This document shows, piece by piece, positions 1-8,295 of a DNA stretch of 64,000 bases. Origin of the DNA: CALCNS01 sp964425745. Its GTDB lineage: Bacteria > Bacillota > JAAYKD01. Numbering within the stretch: position 1 is the stretch's first letter; each line of letters begins with the position of its first letter. The translations under genes were made by a program, and so were the position numbers. The notes under the pieces were generated by a model. The model was not told where the DNA came from and did no database searches. It saw nothing but the letters and a program-made list of their open reading frames with translations. The stretch lies in NCBI GenBank assembly GCA_964425745.1, contig CAYRNW010000013.1, positions 1 through 64,000 of the forward strand. Reading direction: 5' to 3'.

Positions 1-195
1 CTTCGATCTCTCGTTTTTTGAATTGACCGGTTAGTAACTTTCCAAAGGAAAGTTAGTATCAACATTCTTAGAGAATGTTGACTTACTAACTTTCTTAGAG
101 AAAGTTAGCATTTTCTTCGTCACATTTTATTTTTCGCTGTTTAGTTCTCAAGGATCTGTTGCACTGCAAAAATACTGTTTTTTTGTGAGTGCCTT
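1..195 (-). other. 5' leader of a minus-strand rRNA operon (16S gene outside window)
   Basis: Read on the minus strand, this stretch follows a strong promoter and contains the CTTGAGAACTAAACAG-like block that commonly sits a short way upstream of 16S rRNA in Bacillota, followed by three small perfect hairpins and an A-rich stretch. It holds no credible coding sequence. The 16S gene itself would begin beyond base 1. The assignment is inference from promoter strength and leader style; no rRNA sequence is visible inside the window. Confidence 0.6.
35..108 (-). repeat. Three tandem perfect hairpins in the rRNA leader
   Basis: Three inverted repeats follow one another at 35-55, 60-80 and 86-108. 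Their stems are about 9-10 bp and their loops about 3 nt. Stems one and three share the AACTTTC core, while stem two uses AACATTC with matching changes on both arms, so pairing is preserved while the sequence differs. They lie between the rrn promoter and the expected 16S start, so they would be transcribed in the precursor rRNA. A processing or antitermination role is inference. Confidence 0.7.
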
Positions 196-198
196 GTT

Positions 199-227
199 AT
201 AATACCACAGCCATTTTTCTTTGTCAA
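199..227 (-). promoter_or_regulatory. Strong sigma-A promoter for the rRNA operon
   Basis: Minus-strand -35 TTGACA (222-227) and -10 TATTAT (199-204) are separated by 17 bp. It faces the rRNA leader at the left end of the window and lies downstream of the greA hairpin. Confidence 0.8.
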
Positions 228-281
228 CCGCACAAACCAGTAAAATTTGCTATTTATCATAGAATCTTGGTAGTGAATTTG

Positions 282-314
282 AAAGAGCTCTTCGGGTTGA
301 AGAGCTCTTTTTTT
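282..314. terminator. Rho-independent terminator after greA
   Basis: A 12-bp inverted repeat (AAAGAGCTCTTC and its complement) with a 5-nt loop lies just beyond the greA stop. The T run is strongest on the plus strand (7 T). On the minus strand the stem itself ends in CTCTTT, so it could act in both directions and separate greA from the rRNA promoter. Confidence 0.7.
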
Positions 315-340
315 GCTTGACATATATCTGATACATACCC

Positions 341-817
341 TTATCTTGTGATTTTTAAAATCTTGTATTTAGCCGTGCCAATTGGTAGACTGACCTCAAC
401 AATATCACCGCTTTTCTTTCTGAGTAAAGCTTTTCCTAAGGGTGATTCATTGGAAATCTTATCTTCAAAAGGATCTGCTTCTGCCGTTCCGACTATAGTA
501 TAGGTGAATTCTTCTTTGTTACTTTCATCTCTTACCAACACTGTATTACCTACGTTGATAATATTGAGAGATGCATCGTTCTCCTTAATTACAACCGCGT
601 TGCGAAGCATCCGTTCGAGATTTTGAATTTCCCCTTCAATGAAGGCTTGCTCGTTTTTGGCATCATCATATTCAGAGTTCTCACTTAAGTCCCCAAACTC
701 TTTTGCTTGTTTAATGCGCTCTGCAACTTCGCTGCGGCGAACGGCTTTCAAATACTCTAAGCGATCTTCTGCTTTTTTCAAGCCTTCCGATGTTAAATAG
801 ACAGGTTGTTCTAACAT
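341..817 (-). CDS. greA: Transcription elongation factor GreA
   Basis: A 158-residue protein, the usual GreA length. GreA binds in the secondary channel of RNA polymerase and stimulates cleavage of backtracked RNA so that arrested complexes can resume. The N-terminal coiled coil carries the acidic tip DLSENSEYDDAK (residues about 43-54), whose acidic residues coordinate the catalytic Mg ion, and the C-terminal half is the FKBP-like domain. The start was set at the ATG at 817, because AGAGG lies 8 nt upstream; the longer reading frame to 880 adds an unconserved 21-residue extension. It lies downstream of dusB in the same direction with an 81-nt gap, and a hairpin follows the stop. Confidence 0.95.
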   Translation of the reverse strand: MLEQPVYLTSEGLKKAEDRLEYLKAVRRSEVAERIKQAKEFGDLSENSEYDDAKNEQAFIEGEIQNLERMLRNAVVIKENDASLNIINVGNTVLVRDESNKEEFTYTIVGTAEADPFEDKISNESPLGKALLRKKSGDIVEVSLPIGTAKYKILKITR

Positions 818-898
818 TTTCGCCACCTCTTTGTTCTTTAGTTTCGATTTATGCAGTAAAGTATATGGTAATTTCGCCATTCTGTCAATACAATCCGT

Positions 899-1864
899 TT
901 ATGCTTGGAGTTGAACGAGATAGTGCTGAAAGATTTCTTCCATTTCAGCCTTACTTTTGGCTGAATTTAACAAAACCCGAGTTTGAGAAGCCCCGTTCAA
1001 TCCTTTGATATACCATGCACCATGCTTGCGCATTTCTCTGACACCGATATGTTCTCCCTTATATTCCACCATGTCTTGTAGATGTCTCAAGGCCATTTCA
1101 ACTCGTTCGGTTGGTGTTGGAGGCTTCATCGCTGGCAGTCCTTGGAGAAGTGCTACCGAATCACGAATCAACCATGGGTTTCCAAGGGCTCCGCGTCCAA
1201 TCATAACCCCATCGGCTCCGGTTTGTTGCATCATTCTCAATGCATCTTCAGCATGCCAAATATCGCCATTACCAATGACCGGTATGGAGATCTTCTCTTT
1301 TAACTCTTTGATCGCTTGCCAATCTGCTTGCCCGGCATAAAATTGATCTCTTGTGCGAGCGTGCAAAGTGACTGCCGAAATCCCTGCTTGCTCTGCTCTT
1401 TTGGCGATCTCTAAAAAGTTTTTGTTTTTCTCATCCCAGCCTAGGCGAATCTTGACTGTTACCGGCATTTCTGCATGTTTCACTAAGGTTTGCATCAGTT
1501 CGCTAGCTCGCTCTGGCTGAAGCATTAAAGCGGAACCCTCACTGTTTTTAACAATCTTTACAGCAGGACAACCCATATTCAGGTCAAGAAAATGGGGTTT
1601 GATTTGATTAATAATCTCGGTTGCTCGGATCATGGGCTCGAACTCTGACCCGAATAATTGAATCGCGACCAAGCCGGTTTCATTGATATCTGCAATTCGT
1701 ATGCTCTCTTTTTGTGTATACATTAAGCCTTTACCGCTAATCATTTCAGTTACCGATAAAGCACTGCCCATTTCTTTGCAAATCTTTCGATAAACTAAAT
1801 CGGTAACACCTGCCATCGGAGCCAGAATAACGGGATTGGGAAGTTGGATTTGACCTATTTTCAT
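899..1864 (-). CDS. dusB: tRNA-dihydrouridine synthase DusB
   Basis: A 321-residue FMN enzyme that reduces uridine to dihydrouridine in the D loop of tRNA using NADPH. The TIM-barrel signature LAPMAGVTD is near the N-terminus, LNMGCPA carries the catalytic Cys at about residue 99, and the FMN phosphate loop GNGDI and the GVMIGRGALGNPW segment follow. Length and motifs fit the DusB/NifR3 group. The start is the ATG at 1864; the GTG nine bases further out lies inside the AGGTG ribosome-binding site. A TATAAT box upstream (1897-1902) has only a weak -35. It is probably co-transcribed with greA. Confidence 0.93.
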   Translation of the reverse strand: MKIGQIQLPNPVILAPMAGVTDLVYRKICKEMGSALSVTEMISGKGLMYTQKESIRIADINETGLVAIQLFGSEFEPMIRATEIINQIKPHFLDLNMGCPAVKIVKNSEGSALMLQPERASELMQTLVKHAEMPVTVKIRLGWDEKNKNFLEIAKRAEQAGISAVTLHARTRDQFYAGQADWQAIKELKEKISIPVIGNGDIWHAEDALRMMQQTGADGVMIGRGALGNPWLIRDSVALLQGLPAMKPPTPTERVEMALRHLQDMVEYKGEHIGVREMRKHGAWYIKGLNGASQTRVLLNSAKSKAEMEEIFQHYLVQLQA

Positions 1865-1941
1865 TCTTATCACCTGTAATTTGAATCTGTTTTTACATTA
1901 TAACACATTCCTCAAACAATAAAAAGCTGCCCGCTTGATTC

Positions 1942-1970
1942 TTGCAATGCAGTAAAGAGAGTGCTATAAT
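1942..1970 (+). promoter_or_regulatory. Sigma-A promoter of the M20 peptidase gene
   Basis: TTGCAA (1942-1947), a 17-bp spacer and TATAAT (1965-1970), 38 bp upstream of the start codon. Confidence 0.75.
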
Positions 1971-2007
1971 CTTTTTGTAAGCTAAATAATTTAAGGGAGG
2001 TTCAACG

Positions 2008-3426
2008 ATGAATTATCGTAATGAATTGGCGGAACTGATTGAGAAAAAGAAATCGGATTTTTTTTCGATAAGCGATCAAATCTGGGAGTTTGCTGAATCG
2101 AGATTCCTAGAAGTGCAATCGTCCAAAGTTCAAGCAGACTATTTGGAAAAGCAAGGATTCAACGTTACCAAAGGGTTAGCTGGCGAAGATACCGCTCTTT
2201 TAGCGGAATTCGGTTCCGGAAAACCGGTCATCGCTTTGTTGGGTGAATATGATGCCTTGTCTGGCTTATCTCAAGAAGCCGATAAAACCGTACATTCTCC
2301 CATTGTACCAGGAAAAGACGGACATGGCTGCGGTCATAATCTTTTGGGCACTGCCTCACTTGCTGCAGCAGTTGGTTTAAAAGACTATATGAGTGAGAAG
2401 AAACTTCCCGGCACAATCCGTTATTATGGTTGCCCAGCAGAAGAAAACGCAGGTGGTAAGGCATTCTTGGTTCGCGACGGAGTCTTTAATGATTGCGATA
2501 TAGCGATTACTTGGCATCCGGGAACCATTAATGCTGTGACCCCTTCCGGTTCTCTAGCAAATTTCCGAGTGTTTTATACCTTCCATGGAACCTCGGCTCA
2601 TGCAGCCGGAGCTCCACATTTGGGAAGAAGCGCTTTAGACGCGGTTGAGATTATGGATGTCGGTGTCAACTACATGCGCGAACACATGATCGACGAAGCA
2701 CGTATTCATTATGCAATCATCAACACCGGAGGCACCGCCCCCAATGTGGTGCAATCGGAAGCCCAAGTCTTATACGCGATTCGTGCTCCTAAAGTGACAC
2801 AAGTCATGGATCTATTCCGTCGCGTCAGTAACTGTGCGAAAGGAGCTGCTCTGATTACCGAAACCAGCGTCGATATTCGTCAGGTTGCTGCCTATTCTGA
2901 TTATATTGCCAACGAAGTCATCAGTGATCGATTCCGCACCCATATGGATGCTTTGCTACCAATTGGTTATACCGAAGAAGAATTGAAGTATGCAAAGAGT
3001 TTCCAGGAAGTAATCACAGAATTTGATAAAGAAAATCTGAAGCGCGAAGCAAAAAGATTGGCCGGAAAAAAAGCCAATGAGTTCCTGGCTACTCCCCTTC
3101 TGGACTTCCGCATCGACGGAACAGGCCCCAGTAAAGGTTCAACCGATGTCGGTGATGTCAGTTGGGTCGTCCCTACCGCTCAATTTAGTGCAGTCACTTG
3201 GGCTGCAGGCACTCCGGGTCATGCCTGGCAAGTGGTTGCCCAAGGCAAAGGTCCGGTTGCTCACAAAGGAATATTGTTTGCCGCGAAAGTAATGGCTGCT
3301 ACTGCCTATGACTTTTTGACCAATCCGGATTTAGTAGCAAAAGCGAAAGCTTCCTGGTTAGAGGATTTAGATGGCGAGACCTACCCGAATGCCTTGCCTA
3401 AAGATGCCAAGCCGGAAATCTGGTAA
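2008..3426 (+). CDS. M20-family amidohydrolase (AbgB/peptidase T2-like)
   Basis: A 472-residue metal-dependent amidohydrolase of the M20 family, resembling the p-aminobenzoyl-glutamate hydrolase subunit B branch. Metal-site motifs are seen as LGEYDALSG, GKDGHGCGHN and CPAEENAGGK, followed by the lid-domain segment GTSAHAAGAPH, and near the C-terminus GSTDVGDVSW and TPGHAWQ. These enzymes remove an acyl or aminoacyl group from small amides; the actual substrate cannot be read from sequence. GGGAGG lies 7 nt before the ATG. It is one of only three plus-strand genes here and is monocistronic, with its own promoter and terminator. It lies beside selC/selB but points the other way, so a functional link is unproven. 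Confidence 0.85.
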   Translation: MNYRNELAELIEKKKSDFFSISDQIWEFAESRFLEVQSSKVQADYLEKQGFNVTKGLAGEDTALLAEFGSGKPVIALLGEYDALSGLSQEADKTVHSPIVPGKDGHGCGHNLLGTASLAAAVGLKDYMSEKKLPGTIRYYGCPAEENAGGKAFLVRDGVFNDCDIAITWHPGTINAVTPSGSLANFRVFYTFHGTSAHAAGAPHLGRSALDAVEIMDVGVNYMREHMIDEARIHYAIINTGGTAPNVVQSEAQVLYAIRAPKVTQVMDLFRRVSNCAKGAALITETSVDIRQVAAYSDYIANEVISDRFRTHMDALLPIGYTEEELKYAKSFQEVITEFDKENLKREAKRLAGKKANEFLATPLLDFRIDGTGPSKGSTDVGDVSWVVPTAQFSAVTWAAGTPGHAWQVVAQGKGPVAHKGILFAAKVMAATAYDFLTNPDLVAKAKASWLEDLDGETYPNALPKDAKPEIW

Positions 3427-3445
3427 CTCTAAACAGAACACAAAG

Positions 3446-3486
3446 ACAACGGAAGCTGATCTTATGATCATCTTCCGTTGTTTATT
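3446..3486. terminator. Bidirectional terminator between the M20 gene and tRNA-Sec
   Basis: Long hairpin with ACAACGGAAG pairing to CTTCCGTTGT and an inner GATC pairing, followed by TTTATT on the plus strand. It can end the M20 peptidase mRNA and, from the other side, the selA-selB-selC transcript. Confidence 0.75.
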
Positions 3487-3495
3487 ATACTGATT

Positions 3496-3592
3496 TGGCG
3501 GGGGTATGTGGGAATCGAACCCACCTTGGAACGTATTAGGCCCCAAACTCGGTTTTGAAGACCGGTAGGCACACCAGAACCTAGCTACCCCC
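3496..3592 (-). tRNA. selC: tRNA-Sec (anticodon UCA)
   Basis: On the minus strand the 94-nt body plus encoded CCA has a GGGGGTA acceptor arm pairing with TACCCCC, discriminator G, an anticodon loop CTTCAAA with anticodon TCA, a long extra arm and a T arm GTGGG-TTCGATT-CCCAC. Size, long variable arm and UCA anticodon identify selenocysteine tRNA, which is charged with serine and converted by SelA. An eighth acceptor pair, typical of this tRNA, would be G-A here and may be a mismatch. It follows selB by 52 nt, the usual sel gene cluster arrangement, and decodes the UGA codons in selD, grdA and grdB. Confidence 0.95.
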
Positions 3593-3644
3593 ATGGGCGC
3601 ATTATATCAAAGTTTTAATCCGGACGCAAGGATGAATTTCGGGA

Positions 3645-5555
3645 TTATCCTTTTCTTCGTAAAACTCTTTTCTCACCTTGGCGCTGGGTGACTTTCTGAC
3701 TATCGAAGTATTCTATGAGCACTAAAGCATACTTCCGACTCGACTGGATGAGGTCGCGAAACTCTGCCAAGCTAATTTCTGAGTTTTGCTCAAACCACTG
3801 GTAAATCATCTGCTCGGTTTTTTCCAAAATATGTTTAGGATAATACATCTCTTCTGTTAAGCGCACAAGATACTGCTCTTCCAGCAATAAATCTAGAACC
3901 GGCAAAAGATCCTTACTCTTATTATACTCTGTTTGTAATTCTGTTTTGCCCGGAGGTTCAAATCCGCTCGTTTCGTATCGCTCTTTAATCGCTCGATAAA
4001 GCCGATCTTGTTCCTGGTTCAATGCAATTTTAAAATCGGGTAATGCAACAACGTTTCCCACATTACGTAATTTCTCATCACTTTCTAAAAGCATTAAGAG
4101 CGTTACGAATACGCGGCTTGGAACCTGATTCAAAACTCTGCTTCGTAATTCTTCTTTTGCCATTCCCAAACGCAGTGGGTTTTTCTTATGAAAACGATCT
4201 AGGGTTTCTTCCATTTTGATATAAATCTCTTGCAGGTAAGCTGCCGAAATTATGATTTCCTTTTTATCGACTGTCCAGGTCACGGCTTGTTCCTTTTGAA
4301 GTATTTCTTCCAGAAGGGCATCGGCATCCTCAAATTCAGGATGTGCTTTCAAAAAGTCTTCTCGGGTTGGAAAAGCAGGACTGGCTTCATGCAACATTTG
4401 TAACAGGCGATGTTCCGGGGAACCTTTCTCCATGATTCGTAAGGCTTCAACTTGTTGGATTCTATGTCTGGTTTTTTTCTTGGGATTGGTTTGGATTACG
4501 CTCCCCCCACCTAATGTCGTCATGGGAGAATAATATCGCAAGATAAACAAATCCCCCTCAGCGGCTGCTATGGGCTCCTCCAACCTCAATTGTACTAACC
4601 CACTTTCGCCAGGTTGTATTTGATCCTGTTCCAAAGGCACCACTCTGCCCATGACTTCCGTGGTGCCAATATAGAGACGAATACGAGTTCGATGTTCAAC
4701 CGCGCGGACAGCGTCCGGTAAAACTTGTAAGCGTGCATCTAACATGAGGGTCGTCTGCAAAGAGCCCGGATTACATAAGACGTGACCCCGATGCAAATCC
4801 GAGACATCGACTCCGGAAAGGTTAACCGCTACTCGTTGTCCAGCATAAGCATGATTAACTTTTTGTCCGTGAACTTGAATCGAACGGATCCTCGTGTCTA
4901 GCTTGTTGGGCATGATTTCCATTTTATCCCCGGTTGTCAAGCTTCCACTGATCAGTGTTCCGGTGACAACAGTACCAAATCCGGAAATCGTAAACACACG
5001 GTCAATGGGTAATCTTGCTGAACCAAAGCTGTCTTTCGCTGCAACTTCTTCGGTAAGACGATCAATTTCTAACGTGAGTTCTTCTAGTCCTAAGCCAGTA
5101 ACACCCGATACCGGAATAATCGCTGCATCTGCAAGAAACGTATGGGATAACTGCTCTCGAATTTCTTCTTGCATGAAATCGAGCCATTCTTTGTCGACCA
5201 TGTCGGCTTTTGTTAAGGCGACAATTCCTCTTTTAACTTGCAAAAGCGAAACGATATTCAAGTGCTCACGAGTCTGAGGCATAATCCCCTCATCTGCGGC
5301 AATCACCAAAATTACAACATCGAGGCCACCTACGCCGGCTAACATGTTTTTAATGAATCGTTCATGTCCGGGAACATCGATTAACCCTGCTCGCCGCCCA
5401 CTGGGTAAATCAAAATAGGCGAATCCAATTTCAATGGAGATGCCTCGTTGCTGCTCCTCTTTCAAGCGATCGGTTTCTATGTGGGTAAGCGCTCGAATCA
5501 ACGTAGTTTTGCCGTGGTCTACATGCCCTGCAGTTCCAATAATAACGTGTTTCAT
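3645..5555 (-). CDS. selB: Selenocysteine-specific elongation factor SelB
   Basis: A 636-residue GTPase that carries Sec-tRNA to UGA codons followed by a SECIS hairpin. The G domain is at the N-terminus (GTAGHVDHGKTT at residues 7-18, DVPGHE, TKAD), followed by EF-Tu-like beta barrels and a C-terminal half made of winged-helix repeats that in SelB proteins bind the mRNA hairpin. The start is the ATG at 5555; the selA stop codon ends two bases before it, so the two genes are translationally coupled. The longer frame to 5603 overlaps selA and was rejected. Full length for the family. Confidence 0.96.
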   Translation of the reverse strand: MKHVIIGTAGHVDHGKTTLIRALTHIETDRLKEEQQRGISIEIGFAYFDLPSGRRAGLIDVPGHERFIKNMLAGVGGLDVVILVIAADEGIMPQTREHLNIVSLLQVKRGIVALTKADMVDKEWLDFMQEEIREQLSHTFLADAAIIPVSGVTGLGLEELTLEIDRLTEEVAAKDSFGSARLPIDRVFTISGFGTVVTGTLISGSLTTGDKMEIMPNKLDTRIRSIQVHGQKVNHAYAGQRVAVNLSGVDVSDLHRGHVLCNPGSLQTTLMLDARLQVLPDAVRAVEHRTRIRLYIGTTEVMGRVVPLEQDQIQPGESGLVQLRLEEPIAAAEGDLFILRYYSPMTTLGGGSVIQTNPKKKTRHRIQQVEALRIMEKGSPEHRLLQMLHEASPAFPTREDFLKAHPEFEDADALLEEILQKEQAVTWTVDKKEIIISAAYLQEIYIKMEETLDRFHKKNPLRLGMAKEELRSRVLNQVPSRVFVTLLMLLESDEKLRNVGNVVALPDFKIALNQEQDRLYRAIKERYETSGFEPPGKTELQTEYNKSKDLLPVLDLLLEEQYLVRLTEEMYYPKHILEKTEQMIYQWFEQNSEISLAEFRDLIQSSRKYALVLIEYFDSQKVTQRQGEKRVLRRKG

Positions 5556-5556
5556 G

Positions 5557-6984
5557 CTACACCTGCTTTGCTTTTTGCAGGACTTCAACCAATCCGTCGG
5601 CAACTCGGGTAATCTCGTCTTCCTGGATTGTCCTCAAATCTAACAGGTACTGGTCTTTGGTGATTCTACCAAAAATAGGAGGATCAAATCGACGCAATCC
5701 TTCATCCAACTGATTTACGCTTATATGTTTCGGGTTCACCGCTAACGCAACACTTGGAATTTCTGCCAGTGGCATGGAACCTCCTCCGACTGCCGAGGCA
5801 ACCTCTTTCATCTGAAAACTCGCCAAAGAACCGGCTCGCATTGTAACATCCATCCAGAGCTGATCTGCTTTGATGCGAACTTGTTCTTGGCTGGTCGTTA
5901 ACATTCTCAAAACAGGGATTTCTTGAAGCGCTTTCTTTTCATCTAAATACAACTTCAAAGTCGCTTCTAATCCGGCAAGAGTCAGCTTATCAATGCGCAA
6001 AGCCCGATTTAAGGGGTGTTTTTTCATTTTGGCAAGAAGCTCTTTTTTTCCGAGGATGATCCCAGCTTGCGGACCGCCCAAGAGTTTATCACCACTAATC
6101 GTCACAACATCGATTCCGGCAATAAGACTGCTTTGTACGGTAGGCTCTTGCAGGCCATAGGGGGTTAAATCGACCAGGATACCACTACCCAAGTCCTCCA
6201 CAACCGGAATCTGATGTTCATGAGATAATTTAACCAATTCCTGATTATCCACCTCGGCTGTAAAACCTACGATTCTATAATTGGAAGTGTGGGCCTTCAA
6301 TAAAAGTGCTGTATTGGAATTGATTGCATTGGCGTAATCCGAAAGATGAGTTTTGTTCGTAGAACCCACTTCCACTAACCTACATCCACTTTGTTCCATA
6401 ACTTCAGGGATCCGAAACGAACCACCGATTTCAATCAACTGTCCCCGTGAAACAATGACTTCTCTGCCGGTACCCAAAGCTGCTAAAACCAAAAGCACTG
6501 CTGCTGCATTATTATTGACCACCATAGCATCTTCTGCCCCAGTCAGTTGACATAGCAGGCTGCTGACATGATCATAGCGTAAGCCTCGCTGCCCAGACTC
6601 TTCATCCATTTCCAAATTTGAATATCTTCTTGCCACTTCCATGATTTGTTTAACAGCCGAGCCCGATAAAAGCGCTCTTCCCAAATTTGTATGAAGGATT
6701 GTCCCGGTGCCATTGATAACCCCGTGCAAACTCGGTTTCATACTTGCCTGGGTTTGTTGAATGATCATCTGAATCAATAAATCACGCTGGATAGTATCTT
6801 CAGGAAACCAATCCACGGCTTGAGATAAGATTTGTCTTCTGGTTTTGGCCAAAACCAATCGTACAGCATCGGTTACTACTTGCTGAGAATGTTCCAAAAT
6901 CAAATCCTGAATTGGCTTGGTTTTGAGGAGTACCTCTACTTGAGGAATACTCGCTAAAATTTCTTGTTTGCTTTTTAATCCCAT
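5557..6984 (-). CDS. selA: L-seryl-tRNA(Sec) selenium transferase SelA
   Basis: A 475-residue PLP enzyme that converts seryl-tRNA-Sec to selenocysteyl-tRNA-Sec using selenophosphate made by SelD. The PLP-binding lysine lies in SGDKLLGGPQAG (Lys about 300), preceded by VVEDLGSG; the N-terminal segment GTGTILHTNLGRALL is characteristic. The ATG at 6984 was chosen because AGAAGG sits 9 nt upstream; the ATG three codons earlier touches the ribosome-binding site. First gene of a selA-selB-selC unit that follows the grd terminator. No convincing own promoter was seen in the 80 bp upstream. Confidence 0.96.
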   Translation of the reverse strand: MGLKSKQEILASIPQVEVLLKTKPIQDLILEHSQQVVTDAVRLVLAKTRRQILSQAVDWFPEDTIQRDLLIQMIIQQTQASMKPSLHGVINGTGTILHTNLGRALLSGSAVKQIMEVARRYSNLEMDEESGQRGLRYDHVSSLLCQLTGAEDAMVVNNNAAAVLLVLAALGTGREVIVSRGQLIEIGGSFRIPEVMEQSGCRLVEVGSTNKTHLSDYANAINSNTALLLKAHTSNYRIVGFTAEVDNQELVKLSHEHQIPVVEDLGSGILVDLTPYGLQEPTVQSSLIAGIDVVTISGDKLLGGPQAGIILGKKELLAKMKKHPLNRALRIDKLTLAGLEATLKLYLDEKKALQEIPVLRMLTTSQEQVRIKADQLWMDVTMRAGSLASFQMKEVASAVGGGSMPLAEIPSVALAVNPKHISVNQLDEGLRRFDPPIFGRITKDQYLLDLRTIQEDEITRVADGLVEVLQKAKQV

Positions 6985-7065
6985 GCTGCTCATCCTTCTC
7001 TATTCACCATTTTATTAACTTCTATATTCTGTAGTGAATTCATATTTCCCTGCCCGCTTGAAATC

Positions 7066-7105
7066 GAAAAAGGCTTTCTTCCCGTTTTACGAGGAGAAAG
7101 CCTTT
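7066..7105 (-). terminator. Terminator of the glycine reductase operon
   Basis: Minus strand: AAAGGCTTTCT pairs with AGAAAGCCTTT over a 14-nt loop, followed by TTTTTC. It lies 5 nt after the grdD stop and before selA. Confidence 0.8.
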
Positions 7106-7109
7106 CCTT

Positions 7110-8264
7110 TTAGAAAAACTTAGCTTTTTTTAATGCTTCCATGGCTTTTTCGTGATCAGTCGGATCGACTAAGACGACTGGTCCAACACATCCCATGCCG
7201 GTTTCAGCATAGATGCCGATTTTCCAAAGAACCTTGGTTGCATCTTCGAGTTCCAAAATATCGATTCCTGTAATCTCTTCCGTTACAACTTTTTTAGGCG
7301 GAACCTGTACTTCTTCCGGTTGAGCTACAGCAGCTGCTTTTTTTGCTTCTTCAAACAATTCCGTTAGACCGGCTTTTTTGACTGCAGCAAACTCCTTGGC
7401 AGCCACATCCCACAACTTCCCTTTTGCCAATTGACCGGCATATACCAAAGCATTGGCAACCACCGGGGCGCCTGATGCCCGTGATAAAATCAGGATTGTG
7501 CGAGTGTAATTTTCCCCAATACCAGGTCCGTATCCATACCCATTTGCTTCGTAGTCACCGCCTGTTAAAAACGAGGAAAACATTTTCATCAAAAGATTCC
7601 CGGTTAAGGTATCGGTAACCATAATATCCGGTGAACCCATAAGTAAATCATTCCCTCGCATTACCACGCCGCCGTCGGCTCTGGCAGAGCTGGTCCACTG
7701 AAAGTTATAGCCTTGATCTTTTAGTTTATTCAAGGCGCGTTCTACTTGACGAGAACCATCCACATTCAAAATGCCCACGGTAGGATTTGTAATCCCAACC
7801 GCTTTTGCAGTAATGATGCCATAAATCGCATTGCGAACCATAGCTTCCACACGTTCGGTGGCAGATGTGCCTGTAGTCGTTGCTAAGATCATTTCTTTGC
7901 CTCGTCCAGGTGTCACCACTCGTCCAACAGTAGACACCCCAATGGGAAAGCTATAGTGCATGGTGACGCAACCGGAAATTACACCGGTGTCGAGCAACTC
8001 TTCCATGATTTTGAATTGATCGCATTCCTCACAAACATAGGTTGTTAGTCCGCTTTGATTTTCAGGTCCAATCAGACAAATCTCTAAGTCTGGATTTTGC
8101 TTTTGTGCCAACAAAGCCCCTCGAATGATTTCTTCAGTGCCATGCTCGCTGCCGTATACGGTAACGGCTACTTTTGTTCTTTGACCAAATTGACCGGTTT
8201 CCAAGGCCTCGGCTAATTCCAGAAAAACCTCACCGATCATGGCTTTCATGTTTTGTTCAGCCAA
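7110..8264 (-). CDS. grdD: Glycine reductase complex component C, subunit alpha (GrdD)
   Basis: A 384-residue protein of the PlsX/phosphotransacetylase-like fold. With GrdC it forms protein C, which takes the acetyl group from carboxymethylated GrdA and releases acetyl phosphate, from which ATP is made. Cysteines are seen at residues 99 and 359 (the latter in GMGCVGPVV), matching the two positions known to matter in this family. The frame runs to 8339 and into grdC, but the real start is almost certainly TTG at 8264: GGAGG lies 8 nt upstream and the protein then has the expected length. The gap to grdC is 31 nt. Last gene of the operon. Confidence 0.93.
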   Translation of the reverse strand: MAEQNMKAMIGEVFLELAEALETGQFGQRTKVAVTVYGSEHGTEEIIRGALLAQKQNPDLEICLIGPENQSGLTTYVCEECDQFKIMEELLDTGVISGCVTMHYSFPIGVSTVGRVVTPGRGKEMILATTTGTSATERVEAMVRNAIYGIITAKAVGITNPTVGILNVDGSRQVERALNKLKDQGYNFQWTSSARADGGVVMRGNDLLMGSPDIMVTDTLTGNLLMKMFSSFLTGGDYEANGYGYGPGIGENYTRTILILSRASGAPVVANALVYAGQLAKGKLWDVAAKEFAAVKKAGLTELFEEAKKAAAVAQPEEVQVPPKKVVTEEITGIDILELEDATKVLWKIGIYAETGMGCVGPVVLVDPTDHEKAMEALKKAKFF

Positions 8265-8295
8265 TGATTCCACCTCCAAAATTAGAGTTCTAAGG

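Noticed and set aside
141..323. 60-residue open frame on the minus strand near the left end
   Set aside because: It covers the rRNA promoter and the greA hairpin and shows no family resemblance or ribosome-binding site.
3367..3594. 75-residue minus-strand frame
   Set aside because: It spans tRNA-Sec and a terminator and is not a protein gene.
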